A stretch of 18,077 bases of DNA from JANLSE01 sp038214135 (GTDB lineage: Bacteria > Chloroflexota > Chloroflexia > Chloroflexales > Roseiflexaceae), in contig JBBQSD010000128.1 in assembly GCA_038214135.1 (NCBI GenBank), forward strand, positions 1-18,077. Direction: 5' to 3'. Numbering within the stretch: the first letter of the stretch is position 1; each line of letters opens with the position of its first letter. The notes under the pieces are model-generated. The model ran no database searches. It was not told where the DNA came from and worked only from the letters and a program-made list of their open reading frames with translations. The translations under genes were made by a program, and so were the position numbers. Of the stretch, positions 6,514 through 14,341 are shown one piece after another.

Positions 6514-9171
6514 CTGTGTTGATTCGGCCCAGAATAATGCAACCTTCGATTTGAGCAGTGCATGTTCGGGCTTTTCCAGGCGTGGATCTTCTAGAAGGAT
6601 CTTCTGGGCTTCGAGATTGGCAGCATGTAGCAATCGCGTATCCGCGAGTTGCGCCACTTTGAGATCGGGTGTACCGCTCTGGCGCGTTCCAAAGAATTCG
6701 CCCGGCCCACGCAATTGCAGATCAATCTCGGCCAGCTTAAAGCCATCGCGAATATCGACCATTGCCTCAAGCCGTTGTTTGGTTAACTCATTCTCTTTAT
6801 CGCTCACCAGAATACAATAACTCTGATGAATACCACGGCCAACGCGCCCACGAAACTGGTGCAACTGCGCCAACCCAAAGCGCTCGGCCCCTTCGATCAG
6901 CATGGTCGTCGCATTTGGTATATCAATACCAACCTCGATCACTGCCGTCGCAACCAGGATATCATACTCATGGTTGCGAAAGGCAATCATCACTGCATCC
7001 TTCTCGCGCGGCGGCATTTTGCCATGAATAAGGGCGACACGCAAATCGGGGAAGACTTCGCTGCCCAGTTTGACATACATTTCCTCTGCCGATGGCAGAT
7101 CGACCTTCTCGCTCTCATCAACAAGCGGGCAGACAACAAATGCCTGGCGGCCCTTGGCGATCTCGCGCCGCAGATGCTTATAGGCTTTATCGCGCTCGGT
7201 CGATGTAATCCAGCGCGTCTTAATATCCTGGCGACCTGGCGGCAACTCATCCAGCACCGATGTATCCAGATCGCCATAGATCGTCAGCGTCAGGGTTCGC
7301 GGAATTGGCGTGGCTGTCATCACCAGCATGTGTGGATTGAACCCTTTATCCTTCAGGCGCTGGCGCTGTTCGACGCCAAAACGATGCTGTTCATCGACAA
7401 TCACCAGGCCAAGCTGGGCATAGCGTACACTCTCGGTAATCAGGGCATGCGTTCCAATCACAAGATCGACATCGCCATTTGCAATCGCCTCCAGCACCCG
7501 GCGCTTCTCTTTCGCACCAAGGCTGCCCGTCAGTAGCGCTGCCCGCACTCCCTGACCATCCAGATCATCCTCGGGCGTCATCCCCAGCAACAGTTGGATT
7601 TCACGCATACGCTCGGCCTGGGCTGGATCGATCTGCACCTGCCAATCGGATGGCGCAGTGCTTCGGCGGCGTGGCGGCGCGGCCATCACGTCATAGATGA
7701 CATCACTATCGCCAGTTTCATTGATAGTATCGGCAACACTATCATCGACTGCCTGCCGTTCGATCAATTCACGGGTTGCCCATTCGCGCGGAACGCGAAC
7801 TTTCGCCAGGGTTCGCTTGAGGCCCTTATAGTGTTGTTCGGCCAGGATTTCGGTGGGGGCCATGAGCGCCACCTGAAACCCACTCGCAATTGACTGCATC
7901 GCCGCCGCTGCTGCCACAACCGTCTTGCCACTACCAACATCACCCTGCAACAGGCGCGCCATTGGCACAGGGCGGCCCATATCGCGGAAGATTTCTTCGA
8001 GCGCCCGCACCTGTGCGCCAGTCATTTCGAAGGGCAGCTTCTCCAGTAGATCCTCGTGAACCGTCTCATTAAACGTCATCGCAAAGCCACGCTCTGCCTG
8101 CCAGAGCACCTTGCGCTGCAAGACACCAAGCTGGATCAGCAGAAATTCATCAAATGCAAGCCGCCGCCGGGCCAGCTCAAGCTGGGCCTGGTCATTTGGA
8201 AAGTGGATCTGTGCGATTGCCTCAGAAAGCCCCATCAAACCAGCGCGCTCACGAACGACTGCCGGAAGATGATCTTCGAGCAATTGCGCCGCTCGATCAA
8301 CAACTTGTTTGATCAGCGCCCGTGCGTTCCGTTCCGCCAGCCCTTTGGTGAGCGAATGAACTGGCACCAGCCGCCCTGCATGAATCAGCTCATCCTCAGT
8401 ATAGGGCTGCCAATCCGGCCCCGTCATCTGCCGCAAACCCAGGTAGGAATCAACCTTGCCACTCAGCACAATCTGCATGCCTATTGGTAGTTGCTTGGCC
8501 AGCCAGGGTTGGCGAAAGAACACTACCTTGAGATTACCACTCTGATCGCCGACCAGTACTTCGAGCGCCTGCATGCCGCTGCGCGTCCCAAAACTGCGAA
8601 CATCCACAACCGCAGCAATCACCGTCTCAGTTGCGCCGATCTCCAATTCGGCGATCTGTTTCTGGGATGTATAGTCATCATAGCGATGCGGGAAGTGATA
8701 CAGCAGATCGCGAACGGTGCGAACACCCAATCGGCGGAATGATTGTGCCGTGACCTTGCCAATGTTTGGGAGCTGTTCAAGTGGCGAATCAAGCGTGATC
8801 GGTGGTGCAGGTTTGGCAGGTTTGGCTGGAGTGGGCTTGAGCGATGGCAACGGCTTCACAAGCGCTGGTGTAGGCGGGCGGGTGGGAGTAGTCGCTGCGG
8901 CACCTGCCTCATTCGCCCGAAAGAGGCTCCGCAGCCCCTCGATCACGACTGTAAGACGTTCGCGGCGTGTTTCAACATCCAGCACACCATAGCCAGCCAG
9001 CGATTCCAGCGCATCCTGAACGGCAGAGTACTGGAGCGCCCCATTGCCATTAAGCCGCCAGTTTGTCAGAAAGCGCTCGATCCCATCTGCCACTGCGCCA
9101 TCATCGCAGCCGCGCTCCTGCTCTGCGCGCAGGATCTTCCCAAGCTGAATAATTTGATCTCGGCCTTCCAT
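6505..9171 (-). CDS. recG: ATP-dependent DNA helicase RecG, enlarged form
   Basis: RecG remodels stalled replication forks and branched DNA. The predicted protein has 888 residues, against about 690 in E. coli. An N-terminal helical region (about 1-90) is followed by a Pro/Lys/Ala-rich linker (about 93-127), a helix-hairpin-like PNIGKVTAQSF segment, and the OB-fold wedge domain (about 180-260). The helicase core shows Walker A GDVGSGKT (410-417), PTEILAEQH (motif Ia), DEQHRFG (motif II, 593-596), TATPIPRTL (motif III) and QFRGRVGRG (motif VI, 772-780). About 85 extra residues (about 456-543) separate motif Ia from LLTGSLGAKEKR. I chose the ATG at 9171; upstream in-frame starts would overlap the preceding degV gene. 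The start sits just after AGGTG-bearing 9-bp repeats, and the gene follows degV by 17 bases. Confidence 0.95.
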   Translation of the reverse strand: MEGRDQIIQLGKILRAEQERGCDDGAVADGIERFLTNWRLNGNGALQYSAVQDALESLAGYGVLDVETRRERLTVVIEGLRSLFRANEAGAAATTPTRPPTPALVKPLPSLKPTPAKPAKPAPPITLDSPLEQLPNIGKVTAQSFRRLGVRTVRDLLYHFPHRYDDYTSQKQIAELEIGATETVIAAVVDVRSFGTRSGMQALEVLVGDQSGNLKVVFFRQPWLAKQLPIGMQIVLSGKVDSYLGLRQMTGPDWQPYTEDELIHAGRLVPVHSLTKGLAERNARALIKQVVDRAAQLLEDHLPAVVRERAGLMGLSEAIAQIHFPNDQAQLELARRRLAFDEFLLIQLGVLQRKVLWQAERGFAMTFNETVHEDLLEKLPFEMTGAQVRALEEIFRDMGRPVPMARLLQGDVGSGKTVVAAAAAMQSIASGFQVALMAPTEILAEQHYKGLKRTLAKVRVPREWATRELIERQAVDDSVADTINETGDSDVIYDVMAAPPRRRSTAPSDWQVQIDPAQAERMREIQLLLGMTPEDDLDGQGVRAALLTGSLGAKEKRRVLEAIANGDVDLVIGTHALITESVRYAQLGLVIVDEQHRFGVEQRQRLKDKGFNPHMLVMTATPIPRTLTLTIYGDLDTSVLDELPPGRQDIKTRWITSTERDKAYKHLRREIAKGRQAFVVCPLVDESEKVDLPSAEEMYVKLGSEVFPDLRVALIHGKMPPREKDAVMIAFRNHEYDILVATAVIEVGIDIPNATTMLIEGAERFGLAQLHQFRGRVGRGIHQSYCILVSDKENELTKQRLEAMVDIRDGFKLAEIDLQLRGPGEFFGTRQSGTPDLKVAQLADTRLLHAANLEAQKILLEDPRLEKPEHALLKSKVALFWAESTQAG

Positions 9172-9198
9172 CACACCTGTCTCACCTGTCACGCCTGT
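9172..9198. repeat. 9-bp tandem repeat, three copies, at the degV-recG junction
   Basis: Three adjacent 9-base units, CACACCTGT, CTCACCTGT and CACGCCTGT, span the degV stop codon (9189-9191) and the recG leader. On the minus strand each unit carries AGGTG or AGGCG, so the array supplies the recG ribosome binding site. Confidence 0.75.
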
Positions 9199-10046
9199 GT
9201 CATTGCTGTAATTGTGAGTGCATTCGGGCCAACATGGGTGCCAAGCACAGCACCGATCTGCACCACTCTGATCCGCTCGCGCTCCATCAAGCCAACCTCT
9301 GCACACATGTCGGCAAGCTGTTCTGCCTCACTCCGACTCGATGTGTACTGGACGCTCAGTTCGGCATAGGCACCCCGCGCACGGGCAAGTTCAACCAGAC
9401 GACCAGGAACACGTTTCCATGTCCGTACCTGTTCGACTGGCCGCACCTCGCCATCGCGTACTTCGAGGATCGGCTTCACATTCAGAGCCGTCCCGACCAA
9501 TGCACGCAAGCGGCTGATCCGCCCGCCCATTTCCAGATAGCGCAGTGTATCGAGCCCGACCTGCAATCGTAGCCGCTGGCGCATCCCTTCCAGCATTGTC
9601 ACAATTGTGGCAAGCGATTGACCTTCCTGGGCTGCCTTGGCCGCAGCAACGGCCAGAAAGGTTAATGTCATGCCAATATTGTGGCTATCGACACAGATAA
9701 TGCGTGAGCCAGGCAATTCCGCCTCGACCATATCGGCTGCCTGGCGTGCAGCATTATAGGTTCCACTGAGCTTCCCGGCCAGGCTGATTGAAATGACGTT
9801 TTTACTGCCGTTTTCCGTCACCAATGTACGAAATTGCTCGGCAAACATACCAACAGATGGTGCTGCGGTACTTGGCAGCGTATCGGTTGTTGCCAGCCAA
9901 TCATAGAACTCATCACGCGAGATATCGATTTCGTCGCGCAATGTCTCACGGCCGCGCATCATCAACACGGGAACAACCTGGATGCCATACTGTTCGCGCA
10001 GATCAATTGGCAGATCGGCAGTGCTATCGACAACAACCTTGATCAT
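9189..10046 (-). CDS. DegV/FakB-family fatty-acid-binding protein (first of two)
   Basis: A 285-residue DegV-family protein. Members bind one long-chain fatty acid in a closed pocket and, as FakB, present it to FakA for phosphorylation. The N-terminal VVVDSTADLP motif is diagnostic. STAAPS (59-64), GKLSGTY (91-97), GGRIS (R176) and LGTHVGP (H271) are the pocket and carboxylate-contact segments of FakB-like proteins and are all intact. Length is normal. AAGGG lies about 10 bases before the ATG. It follows the second degV gene after a 147-base gap with inverted repeats, and runs into recG. With fakA nearby, a FakB role is likely; which fatty acid it carries is unknown. Confidence 0.9.
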   Translation of the reverse strand: MIKVVVDSTADLPIDLREQYGIQVVPVLMMRGRETLRDEIDISRDEFYDWLATTDTLPSTAAPSVGMFAEQFRTLVTENGSKNVISISLAGKLSGTYNAARQAADMVEAELPGSRIICVDSHNIGMTLTFLAVAAAKAAQEGQSLATIVTMLEGMRQRLRLQVGLDTLRYLEMGGRISRLRALVGTALNVKPILEVRDGEVRPVEQVRTWKRVPGRLVELARARGAYAELSVQYTSSRSEAEQLADMCAEVGLMERERIRVVQIGAVLGTHVGPNALTITAMTQA

Positions 10047-10064
10047 AGAAATCAGCCCTTATAG

Positions 10065-10158
10065 AGAGAACAAGTCTATCTGAGACTCTTGTTCTCTTGT
10101 TCAGCAGCAAAGGAACAAACGAACAAGTCGTGCATTATTCAATGTTTGCTTGTTCGTT
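10065..10158. repeat. Cluster of GAACAAG heptamers forming two inverted repeats
   Basis: The heptamer GAACAAG or its complement occurs exactly at 10068-10074, 10088-10094, 10096-10102, 10121-10127 and 10149-10155, with GAACAAA at 10113-10119. AGAGAACAAG (10065-10074) pairs with CTTGTTCTCT (10088-10097), and AACGAACAAG (10118-10127) with CTTGTTCGTT (10149-10158). The cluster fills the gap between the two degV genes. Confidence 0.75.
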
Positions 10159-10194
10159 GTAGTAGTTGTCCAAAATTGAACAGCGCAACGTGCG

Positions 10195-11043
10195 CTACTC
10201 GATTCCCTCGAAGACGGCCACACCCATAGCACCAGGGCCGAGATACGCGCCAATGCTTGGCCCAAATTGCTCGATCTGCACGCGCCCACGCGGAAAGATT
10301 GGATCAACCTTTTCCAGTAACTTCTCAACATCCTCAGGTGTTGTTGCATACAGTGCAACCACCTCACGAACCCGTGGGAAATCCTCAATAAATGTATACA
10401 ATCCCTCAATTGCCTTGGCGCGGGTTCGGGTTCGCTCATATGGAACAATTTCGCCCTCGTCCATCAGCATCAATGGCTTGATCCGCTGCATCGAGCCAAG
10501 CACCGAGGTTGCTAATGAAAGCCGCCCGCCCTGTTCAAGATATTCGATGGTATCAACGAAGAAGACCATATGGCAATGCTGGATCAGCAGGTTGATCAAC
10601 TGGGCTGTCTCGGCTGGACCAGCGCCAGCCCGCACCGCACGGGCCGCGTGAATGGCCACGAGGCCGAGGCCCATCGAAAGCAGCTTACTATCCAGAATTT
10701 CAGTTCGAGTGGCGCTCGCGGGCAGGCGCACACGCGCCTGCTGGGCGGTATGATAGGTATTCGATAAGCGACTGGACATATGGATGGAGAAGACATACTC
10801 ATATTCGAGTGCCAGCCGCCGATACAGTTGCTCGAATGCCACAAGTGGCGGTGCAGTAATCGTCACCTTCGTACGATTATCCTGTAACAGCGGGAAAAAT
10901 TGCTCTGAGGTGATGTCCGATCCGGCACGAAACGTCTGGTCGCCGATCTGAATATGCATCGGCACGACTTCAATCCCAAGATCCTGTGCGACCTGGGCTG
11001 GGATATCGCATGAACTATCGGTGACAATTTTGATGCTGGGCAT
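10195..11043 (-). CDS. DegV/FakB-family fatty-acid-binding protein (second, divergent)
   Basis: A 282-residue DegV-family protein with the signature KIVTDSSCDIP at the N-terminus. SSRLSNTY (90-97) and QGGRLS (R174) match the FakB pocket. The segment that reads GTH-GP in its neighbour reads GAYLGPGAMG here, with Y267 in place of histidine, and the TAxPS-like motif is TAPPL. So this copy has diverged at positions that face the fatty-acid carboxylate in FakB proteins. It lies 26 bases after the fakA-like gene on the same strand, which makes co-expression with the kinase very likely. AGGAG is about 9 bases before the ATG. It may carry a different acyl chain or bind more weakly. Confidence 0.9.
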   Translation of the reverse strand: MPSIKIVTDSSCDIPAQVAQDLGIEVVPMHIQIGDQTFRAGSDITSEQFFPLLQDNRTKVTITAPPLVAFEQLYRRLALEYEYVFSIHMSSRLSNTYHTAQQARVRLPASATRTEILDSKLLSMGLGLVAIHAARAVRAGAGPAETAQLINLLIQHCHMVFFVDTIEYLEQGGRLSLATSVLGSMQRIKPLMLMDEGEIVPYERTRTRAKAIEGLYTFIEDFPRVREVVALYATTPEDVEKLLEKVDPIFPRGRVQIEQFGPSIGAYLGPGAMGVAVFEGIE

Positions 11044-11069
11044 TCTACGAAGCTCCTGGGGCGGAGCAT

Positions 11070-12806
11070 TTACTCCACCGAGATGATGTAATTGTACAGC
11101 GGTTGCCCGCCTTCGTGAACCTCTATTTCAAGCTCATTGTAGCGCATCCCGATCTGTACCGCTAGATGTTCAGCATCAGCTTGTTGAAGCGTGCCGCCAT
11201 AGTAGATCGTGAGCAAGCTGGCCTGTTCAATTGCCGCATGCGTCAAGAGCTCAAACACAATTGCAGGCTCCTCTGCTCCTGCTACAACCAATCGGCCATC
11301 AAGCAGCCCAATCGACTGGCCAGCCTGGACGGTGATGCCATCGACGACGGCATCCCGCGCCGCAATCGTTACTGCCAGTGTCCGAACTTCACTGGCTGCC
11401 TGAAGCATTGCTGTGGAGTTTTCATTCAGGGCAGCATCTGGATTTAGGCGTAACAGTGCGGCAATTCCCTGCGCAGCCGATCTCGTCTCAACAACAATAA
11501 CGCTGCGATCACTATATTGGCTGGCCAGTTGTGCAGCAGCAACAACATCGGGATCATTTGGGAGGAGCACAATCTGTTGCTGGGGCAGATGATCAATTGC
11601 GGCCAGGAAATCCCCTGCACTAGGGTTGGCACCCGGCCCACCATCAACAATCAGCGCGTTTAGGCCACGAAAGATGCTTGCAAACCCTCCCCCAGCAACG
11701 ACTGCAATCACTCCAATCGCTAGTTCTACCCCTGCCGAATGATCCGTCGAATAACCTGCTGAATGTTCTGATGCCTGATCAACAGCCAGTGATGAACCAA
11801 TACCAGCATCGCCAACCGCCCGCTCCTGGGTTGCGTGGCCATGCTCGGCCACCTGCTGGTCCATATTTGTGATTTCAACCCGATCAAGCGTTCCCATCGC
11901 TAGTGCAGTATTGAGAACATCACCAGGACGCAGCGTATGGACATGCACGCGAACCAGGCGCTCATCACCAATCACCACCAGCGAATCGCCTAGCCCGCTG
12001 AGTGTCTCCCGTACCGTCTCGACAACCAGGCCAGCACTATTGATCACGAAATTTGTGCAGTAGCCATAACTCTCGGTGCGATGCACACTCGCCGATGGGA
12101 TATTCCGAACTACGGGAAGCGAGCCAGTGCGTGCAGGTATCGGTGTGTTGCGGGCGTAGTGTAACAGGCCTTCCAGCAGAATCAAGAGCCCTTGCCCACC
12201 CGCATCGACAACGCCAGCATCGCGGAGGGTTTTCAGCAGCGCAGGCGTCCGAGCAACTGCCGCACGCGCCCCGCGCACTGCTCCTTCCAAAACGGCATCC
12301 AGTGAGGTGTGCCCAACGTTGAAGGCATGAGCGGCGGCATGGCTCGCTTCACGAATGACAGTCAGCATGGTTCCTTCAACCGGGCGCAGAATAGCCTTAT
12401 AGGCGGTTGTGCTGGCCTGTGCGAGTGCCGCTACCAGTTCTGTCGGCCCACAATGCTGATGCCCAACCAGGGCCAGGCCAAGCCCACGCAATATCTGCGA
12501 CAGGATGATGCCGGAATTGCCACGGCCATGCATCAGCGCCCAATAGGTTACTCGCTCGGCAACAACCGCTGCCGATGGATCGGGAACGACATCGCGAACG
12601 ACGCCGCTGAGTGTCAGCGACATATTTGTTCCCGTATCGCCATCTGGTACAGGGAAGACATTCAGCGCATTCAGGGCATCGGCATTTCGATCAAGCCAGT
12701 GTGAGGCTTCTGTCAGCGCAGCCAGCAGTTGCGTGCCATCCCACGATTCAGGTAGTGTATCAACATCAGTTGGAGCAGATCGATCCATAGTTATATGTTC
12801 ATTCAT
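11070..12806 (-). CDS. fakA: FakA/YloV-like DAK2-domain protein (fatty acid kinase catalytic subunit)
   Basis: A 578-residue protein of the YloV/FakA family, in which an N-terminal DAK2 domain binds Mg-ATP and phosphorylates fatty acids held by FakB. NVFPVPDGDTGTNM (49-62) is the nucleotide and magnesium site; HGRGNSGIILSQ (93-104) and DAGGQGLL (201-208) complete the DAK2 domain. The middle domain has YGYC (C250) and HVH (288-290), matching the reported FakA zinc ligands. A hydrophilic linker (about 318-360, rich in His, Ala and Ser) leads to the C-terminal domain with IAVVAGGGFASIF and the PSAGDFL segment. The ATG at 12806 has no clear ribosome binding site; it lies 13 bases after the asp23 stop, so coupled translation is likely. 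An ATG at 12788 is an alternative. Confidence 0.9.
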   Translation of the reverse strand: MNEHITMDRSAPTDVDTLPESWDGTQLLAALTEASHWLDRNADALNALNVFPVPDGDTGTNMSLTLSGVVRDVVPDPSAAVVAERVTYWALMHGRGNSGIILSQILRGLGLALVGHQHCGPTELVAALAQASTTAYKAILRPVEGTMLTVIREASHAAAHAFNVGHTSLDAVLEGAVRGARAAVARTPALLKTLRDAGVVDAGGQGLLILLEGLLHYARNTPIPARTGSLPVVRNIPSASVHRTESYGYCTNFVINSAGLVVETVRETLSGLGDSLVVIGDERLVRVHVHTLRPGDVLNTALAMGTLDRVEITNMDQQVAEHGHATQERAVGDAGIGSSLAVDQASEHSAGYSTDHSAGVELAIGVIAVVAGGGFASIFRGLNALIVDGGPGANPSAGDFLAAIDHLPQQQIVLLPNDPDVVAAAQLASQYSDRSVIVVETRSAAQGIAALLRLNPDAALNENSTAMLQAASEVRTLAVTIAARDAVVDGITVQAGQSIGLLDGRLVVAGAEEPAIVFELLTHAAIEQASLLTIYYGGTLQQADAEHLAVQIGMRYNELEIEVHEGGQPLYNYIISVE

Positions 12807-12819
12807 TAAGCATTACAGA

Positions 12820-13119
12820 TCAAGGGTGGCGCAGACCTTGGACATACACGCGCACATCGGCAATTGGCTGACCAATAGCCTGCTCAAGTGCTGCACGAAC
12901 ACGCATACTCAACAGCCGAGCAGTTGCCTCAATTGGCGCACCATAGATGATCAGCGTTTCGATCTCGACCATAAGGCCAGATCCTGTTTCACGAACCACC
13001 AGTGCCTTTGGGCTAGGCACAAGGCCAGCACACCCATCAACAGCAGCGATAGCGCGTTTCACCACTGATGCAATAGCACGCGGCCCAATTCGAATATCGC
13101 CATGTGGAGGTGTGTTCAT
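12820..13119 (-). CDS. Asp23/Gls24 family (YloU-like) protein
   Basis: A 99-residue protein of the Asp23/DUF322 family. It shows the typical pattern: GDIRIGPRAIASVVKRAIAAV, a conserved VEIETLIIYG strand, then MRVRAALEQAIG and a closing VRVYVQGLR. Members are membrane-associated or stress-related in Firmicutes, and YloU is regularly encoded next to YloV/FakA; the molecular role is not settled. The frame continues upstream to a GTG at 13158, but that codon lies between the -35 and -10 of the promoter. I therefore chose the ATG at 13119, which has AAGG about 9 bases before it. It is the first gene of the asp23-fakA-degV operon. Confidence 0.88.
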   Translation of the reverse strand: MNTPPHGDIRIGPRAIASVVKRAIAAVDGCAGLVPSPKALVVRETGSGLMVEIETLIIYGAPIEATARLLSMRVRAALEQAIGQPIADVRVYVQGLRHP

Positions 13120-13125
13120 ATCAAG

Positions 13126-13154
13126 TTGCCTTACAGCAGTGGGTATGGTAATAT
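13126..13154 (+). promoter_or_regulatory. Probable promoter of rpmB
   Basis: TTGCCT (13126-13131) and TAATAT (13149-13154) are spaced 17 bases apart, about 57 bases before the rpmB start. Each box matches the sigma-70 consensus at four of six positions. The -10 overlaps that of the opposing asp23 promoter. Confidence 0.45.
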
Positions 13155-13172
13155 GCACTATTAGTGTGTCAA
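13145..13172 (-). promoter_or_regulatory. Promoter of the asp23-fakA-degV operon
   Basis: On the minus strand a perfect TTGACA (13167-13172) is spaced 16 bases from TACCAT (13145-13150). The expected transcript start, near 13138, leaves a leader of about 20 bases before the ATG at 13119. Confidence 0.6.
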
Positions 13173-13211
13173 TCGAACTGCGAACGCCCGGACAGCCCGG
13201 GGAGGATACAA

Positions 13212-13421
13212 ATGGCTAAGTGTGAGATCTGCGACAAGCATGTAACATTCGGGCGCAACATTCGCTTTACTGCATCTGGATCCAGCTGGGTGCGCCGTGC
13301 CCCCAAGACAAACCGTACATTCAAGCCGAACATCCAGAAGACAACGCTACACATTGAGGGCACCCCTGTTCAGATCAAGGTCTGTACCAAGTGCCTACGC
13401 TCGCTCTACAAGACGCGTTAA
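13212..13421 (+). CDS. rpmB: 50S ribosomal protein L28 (zinc-ribbon C+ form)
   Basis: A 69-residue ribosomal protein of the large subunit. MAKCEICDKH at the N-terminus and VCTKCLRSL near the C-terminus place cysteines at 4, 7, 58 and 61, which is the zinc-binding C+ version. Conserved L28 features include FGRNI, RRAPKTNRTFKPN and the basic end SLYKTR. GGAGG at 13201-13205 is spaced 6 bases from the ATG. It is a single-gene unit, divergent from asp23 and ended by a strong terminator. The rpmB-yloU-yloV arrangement is the same as in Bacillus. Confidence 0.97.
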   Translation: MAKCEICDKHVTFGRNIRFTASGSSWVRRAPKTNRTFKPNIQKTTLHIEGTPVQIKVCTKCLRSLYKTR

Positions 13422-13451
13422 CGAACGATGGAGCATTATTGCTCTGGATAG

Positions 13452-13496
13452 ACGGCCAGGGTCTGATGTATCAGACTCTGGCCGTTTCATCTTTCT
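13452..13496 (+). terminator. Strong intrinsic terminator after rpmB
   Basis: A 15-bp stem with one G-T pair (13452-13466 with 13471-13485) closes on a TGTA loop and is followed by TTCATCTTTCT. It lies between rpmB and the convergent HAD phosphatase gene. Confidence 0.85.
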
Positions 13497-13526
13497 CGCG
13501 GCGCGCGTTATTATAGCACAGGAGCG

Positions 13527-14327
13527 TCAGAAGTAACGTGCAATCGCGTATGCCACCCCAGCTTCCTGAACAGTCGGAAGCACATCGGCTGCAATAGCAC
13601 GCACTGCCGGAATGGCATTGCCCATGGCCAGCCCAAGCCCTGCCCAGCCGATCATCGACAGGTCATTCTCCTGATCACCGATAGCAACGACTTCCTCACG
13701 AGCGATACCCAACTGCTCGGCGAGCCTCGCCAACATTGCGCCCTTGCTCACCCCAACCGCAGTGAGTTCCCCAAATAATTCGTGTGAACGGGTTGTATCG
13801 AGCCGCCCGGCAAAGCGCGGCGCTAACTCAGCCAGTACCCGGCCAACGATATCTGGTTGAGCAACGAACAGAACCTTGGTGGGCGAATGGGCGGCAATCA
13901 GTTCTGGGAGGTTCGGTTCAATCACCACTTCGACTGGCTCTGGATGATAGCTCAGATACAGATCGAGTTCCGGGCGTTGAGCTGCGATACACAACTTCTC
14001 ATCGATATATGCAATCGTAAAAATATCGTGCTCAAGTAATACCGCAGCGGCCTCAGCTGCCGGCTCACCTGGCATGGCAATGTGGGCATAGATTTCACCT
14101 GATTGTGGATGCCGCAGCAGCGCACCCTGATAGCAGATCACCGGATCGCTAATGCCAAGATGGCGTGCAAACGGTAATGTTGCGCCATACATCCGCCCAG
14201 TTGCGATGGTCACATGCACGCCGCGTTCCTGGAGATGGGCAACTCCAGCGCGCACGGATTCTGGAATGATCAGATCGGGGCCAACAACGGTTCCATCAAG
14301 ATCGAGTGCCAGGAGTTTATAGTGCAT
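13527..14327 (-). CDS. Cof-type HAD-IIB family phosphatase
   Basis: A 266-residue member of the Cof/HAD-IIB group, which dephosphorylates sugar phosphates, flavin mononucleotide or other small metabolites in the cytoplasm. Motif I is LALDLDGT with nucleophile D9 and acid D11. TIATGR is motif II, the lysine of GVSKGAML is motif III, and AIGDQENDLSMI is motif IV, followed by GLGLAMGNA. The C2 cap lies between motifs II and III. The frame extends 12 residues upstream, but those codons are the CCAAGAACC-type repeat read in reverse, so I chose the ATG at 14327, which begins MHYKLLALDLDG. It is the last gene of the uma2-cutC-prmC unit, 50 bases after prmC. The substrate is not predictable. Confidence 0.92.
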   Translation of the reverse strand: MHYKLLALDLDGTVVGPDLIIPESVRAGVAHLQERGVHVTIATGRMYGATLPFARHLGISDPVICYQGALLRHPQSGEIYAHIAMPGEPAAEAAAVLLEHDIFTIAYIDEKLCIAAQRPELDLYLSYHPEPVEVVIEPNLPELIAAHSPTKVLFVAQPDIVGRVLAELAPRFAGRLDTTRSHELFGELTAVGVSKGAMLARLAEQLGIAREEVVAIGDQENDLSMIGWAGLGLAMGNAIPAVRAIAADVLPTVQEAGVAYAIARYF

Positions 14328-14341
14328 TTTCTCTCTTTTCG

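Noticed and set aside
6826..7536. 236-residue open frame on the plus strand inside recG
   Set aside because: It is antisense to the conserved helicase core and has no family features; several similar antisense frames occur across recG.
9172..9306. 45-residue N-terminal extension of RecG
   Set aside because: It would overlap the preceding degV gene, and its last residues (DTGVTGETGV) are just the 9-bp repeat translated.
13120..13158. GTG start of asp23, 13 residues upstream
   Set aside because: The codon lies between the -35 and -10 of the TTGACA promoter, so it would be upstream of the transcript start, and no ribosome binding site precedes it.
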